Positions 7,321-8,682 of a stretch of 8,682 nucleotides of DNA are shown here, one piece after another; positions within the stretch are counted from its first letter, which is position 1, and each line of letters opens with the position of its first letter. Location of the stretch: contig JASICF010000417.1 in the NCBI GenBank assembly GCA_030044775.1, forward strand, positions 1 to 8,682, given 5' to 3'. The stretch is from Candidatus Sulfotelmatobacter sp. (GTDB taxonomy: Bacteria > Acidobacteriota > Terriglobia > Terriglobales > Acidobacteriaceae). The position numbers and the translations under genes were made by a program. The notes beneath the pieces are model-generated. The model ran no database searches, had not been told where the DNA came from, and was given only the letters and a program-made list of their open reading frames with translations.

Positions 7321-7363
7321 GTCATCCCGAAGGCCCGCGTTTTTTTCCGCGGGCCGAGGGATC
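7321..7363. repeat. REP-like imperfect palindrome with poly-T loop between convergent genes
   Basis: An inner stem GGCCCGCG (7332-7339) pairs perfectly with CGCGGGCC (7348-7355) around a loop of seven T and one C. An outer stem ATCCC (7324-7328) pairs with GGGAT (7358-7362), separated from the inner one by a small GAA/GA internal loop. The whole unit opens GTCATCCCGA and closes GAGGGATCTT, the style of dispersed intergenic palindromes seen in acidobacterial genomes. It sits between two convergent genes, so it may also stop transcription from both sides, but neither side has a T-run after the stem, so it is not a canonical intrinsic terminator. Confidence 0.65.
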
Positions 7364-7414
7364 TTATAAAGCAGACTCCCAAGAGGAGACAACCATCCAT
7401 GGCAGGCTGACAAC

Positions 7415-8617
7415 TTAGTCGAGAAATAACGCCGCCGACGCGCCCACCCACTCCATGTTCTTGTTGTGGTCCACTCCCATCATCAGGCCGCGCCCCATGC
7501 GGATAATCGTCAGCACCGGCTGCAATTTTTCGAGCCAGATGTACATCACCCGCACCTCCGCTTTCGTCGCGCCAAACGGCGTTTCAATGATCGGCTCAAA
7601 CTGCAGCCGCTCCTGCAAGATGTACTCGCTGCGCCGTGCGTGCGGAATCGCCTCGATGTCCTGCTTTGTCGGCGCAATGACCACTCCCAGCCCCGCGAAC
7701 GAATACAGCGGTTTCAGCGCATAGTTCTGCAAGTCATCCGGAATCCGGTCGAGGCGATCGAGAAACCACGTCTTCGGCACAGACTCATGCTTTAGGTAGG
7801 GAATCGAAAACTTGCTGATCCGGAAATACCAATTCGGATGTCCCGCCCATTCAACCTCGAGATCGTCGCGCCAATCGAAGCTCAACTTGATATTCTTGCG
7901 CTGCAATTCATCGACAATCGTTCGATTGTAGATTCTCTCGATTGGCACTCGTTTGCCGTCGCGCGCGTAGTAAAGGCGCGATGCTTCTTTCTTGATGTCA
8001 ACAATGTCGACCGTCCGGATTCCCAGCATTTTTTCCGTCATCAGAAAATCGGGCAAAGTTTTCTGCTGCTGCGGATGAACTTCCATCAGAATCACGTTTT
8101 CTGGATCATGATCCCCGACCACTGCTCGCCGCAAAAGCTCGCGGTAAGACCTCTCATCATGCCCGCTCAAGAAAAATCGCAGCTGGTCGCCCGAGTCGAA
8201 TCGGCTCAAGCCGTAGACGTCCATGTACGCCTGCGCCAGCCCGGCCTGATACGCATAAAGAGAAGGGAATGCCTGCAGTTCCACCAGCTTCGGCTGCAAC
8301 CCGCCGTCAGCACCGCGCACCAATCCAAAATCGACCTGCACAAACATCGGATGCGGCGACTCGTTTGGAACTCTGAACTCTTGTGGAACCGAAGCATCGG
8401 ACTTCGCCCGGTAGTCAAGACTTCCTACAAGCTGCCGGATTAATTCCTCGCCATCTTCCGCCATTGTTTGCAGCAAAGCCTTCGGAAAAAAACACGGGGT
8501 TTCCGAAAGCCGGAACTCGACATGAGTGCCGCACATCGCGTCAACGTGCGCCAGGAAGGTTTTGTATTTTTCGGGAGTAAAAGCCTGATTGAACTGTCTG
8601 CGGAGGGCGGTGATCAT
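7415..8617 (-). CDS. Circularly permuted ATP-grasp-like ligase, substrate unknown
   Basis: The product is 400 residues from ATG 8617, with no signal peptide or membrane helix, so cytoplasmic. Three segments in order suggest a circularly permuted ATP-grasp fold. First, residues 92-122 (FVQVDFGLVRG, then PKLVELQAFPSLYAYQ) resemble the acidic metal-binding half, where glutathionylspermidine-synthase-like enzymes have a DF...LLEYNADTP pattern. Second, residues about 173-232 (NVILMEVHP, FLMTEKMLGIRTVDI, LYYARDGKRVPIERIYNRT) look like the central pre-ATP-grasp domain of DUF404/DUF407-type proteins. Third, residues 298-315 (NYALKPLYSFAGLGVVIA) give the Lys and Gly-rich nucleotide loop, followed by YILQERL (332-338) and EVRVMYIW (354-361). 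The length is close to that of YgiC/YjfC-type relatives, and no amidase domain is present. It likely joins a carboxylate to an amine using ATP; substrates cannot be inferred. Closest named family uncertain. A probable upstream gene ends 17 bases before this start. Confidence 0.75.
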   Translation of the reverse strand: MITALRRQFNQAFTPEKYKTFLAHVDAMCGTHVEFRLSETPCFFPKALLQTMAEDGEELIRQLVGSLDYRAKSDASVPQEFRVPNESPHPMFVQVDFGLVRGADGGLQPKLVELQAFPSLYAYQAGLAQAYMDVYGLSRFDSGDQLRFFLSGHDERSYRELLRRAVVGDHDPENVILMEVHPQQQKTLPDFLMTEKMLGIRTVDIVDIKKEASRLYYARDGKRVPIERIYNRTIVDELQRKNIKLSFDWRDDLEVEWAGHPNWYFRISKFSIPYLKHESVPKTWFLDRLDRIPDDLQNYALKPLYSFAGLGVVIAPTKQDIEAIPHARRSEYILQERLQFEPIIETPFGATKAEVRVMYIWLEKLQPVLTIIRMGRGLMMGVDHNKNMEWVGASAALFLD

Positions 8618-8634
8618 GGCTGCAACACGAAATT

Positions 8635-8682
8635 CTACTCTCGGATTTCCATGCTGCGAATCAGCCCATCCTCAAGGGCATA
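8635..8682 (-). CDS. Possible 3' end of an upstream gene, cut by window edge
   Basis: The minus strand is open from the right edge to TAG at 8637-8635, encoding YALEDGLIRSMEIRE. Only 15 codons are visible, too few to identify a family. It is taken as coding because the sequence is amphipathic and charged like a normal C-terminus, and the stop lies 17 bases before the ATG of the ATP-grasp-like gene, typical operon spacing. An open frame of this length can occur by chance. Confidence 0.4.
   Translation of the reverse strand, partial: YALEDGLIRSMEIRE

Noticed and set aside
7253..7414. Small RNA or short gene in the convergent gap
   Set aside because: Apart from the microsatellite and palindrome, only very short frames without a plausible ribosome site are present.
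7838..8443. Plus-strand open frame (about 201 codons) opposite the ATP-grasp-like gene
   Set aside because: The minus-strand frame is longer, spans the whole region and carries fold-like motifs; this frame has none.

Overview
The window looks like a piece of a GC-rich bacterial chromosome, most probably from an Acidobacteriota (Terriglobia-type) genome. This is inferred from gene content: a PknB-type kinase opening MIGQTVSHYRIL and carrying TolB-like/TPR extracytoplasmic modules, a small DUF2934-type protein, a very long secreted LmbE/PIG-L deacetylase, and intergenic TCATCC(C/T)GA-type repeats. No rRNA, tRNA, CRISPR, transposase or phage gene was seen.

Layout. Positions 1-1135 (minus) hold an APC-superfamily amino acid permease that runs off the left edge. 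Positions 1187-4042 (minus) hold a secreted multidomain PIG-L deacetylase with a ThuA/GATase-like C-terminus. Positions 4211-6607 (minus) hold a membrane serine/threonine kinase with a TolB/FlgO-like domain and TPRs outside the membrane. A 288-bp divergent intergenic region (6608-6895) contains a convincing sigma70-type promoter for the kinase. It also contains an inverted repeat over the -35 box and, in front of the next gene, a tiny ORF followed by a hairpin. Positions 6896-7252 (plus) encode a 118-residue DUF2934-like protein. The convergent gap 7253-7414 holds an AT-rich GATTAAA microsatellite and a strong imperfect palindrome. Positions 7415-8617 (minus) encode a 400-residue protein that reads as a circularly permuted ATP-grasp ligase of unknown substrate. 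Just upstream of it lies the apparent last 15 codons of another minus-strand gene cut by the right edge.

How the genes may work together. The kinase, deacetylase and permease lie in the same direction with gaps of 168 and 51 bp. Deacetylase and permease could be co-transcribed, with the periplasmic enzyme releasing something the permease imports, but this is inference. The kinase has its own promoter and may be a separate unit. The ATP-grasp protein probably belongs to an operon that begins beyond the right edge.

The most promising unknown is the circularly permuted ATP-grasp protein, whose partner and substrate are not evident. The intergenic repeat pair around the DUF2934 gene is the most interesting non-coding structure. 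I found no clear evidence of a wholly new multi-gene system.
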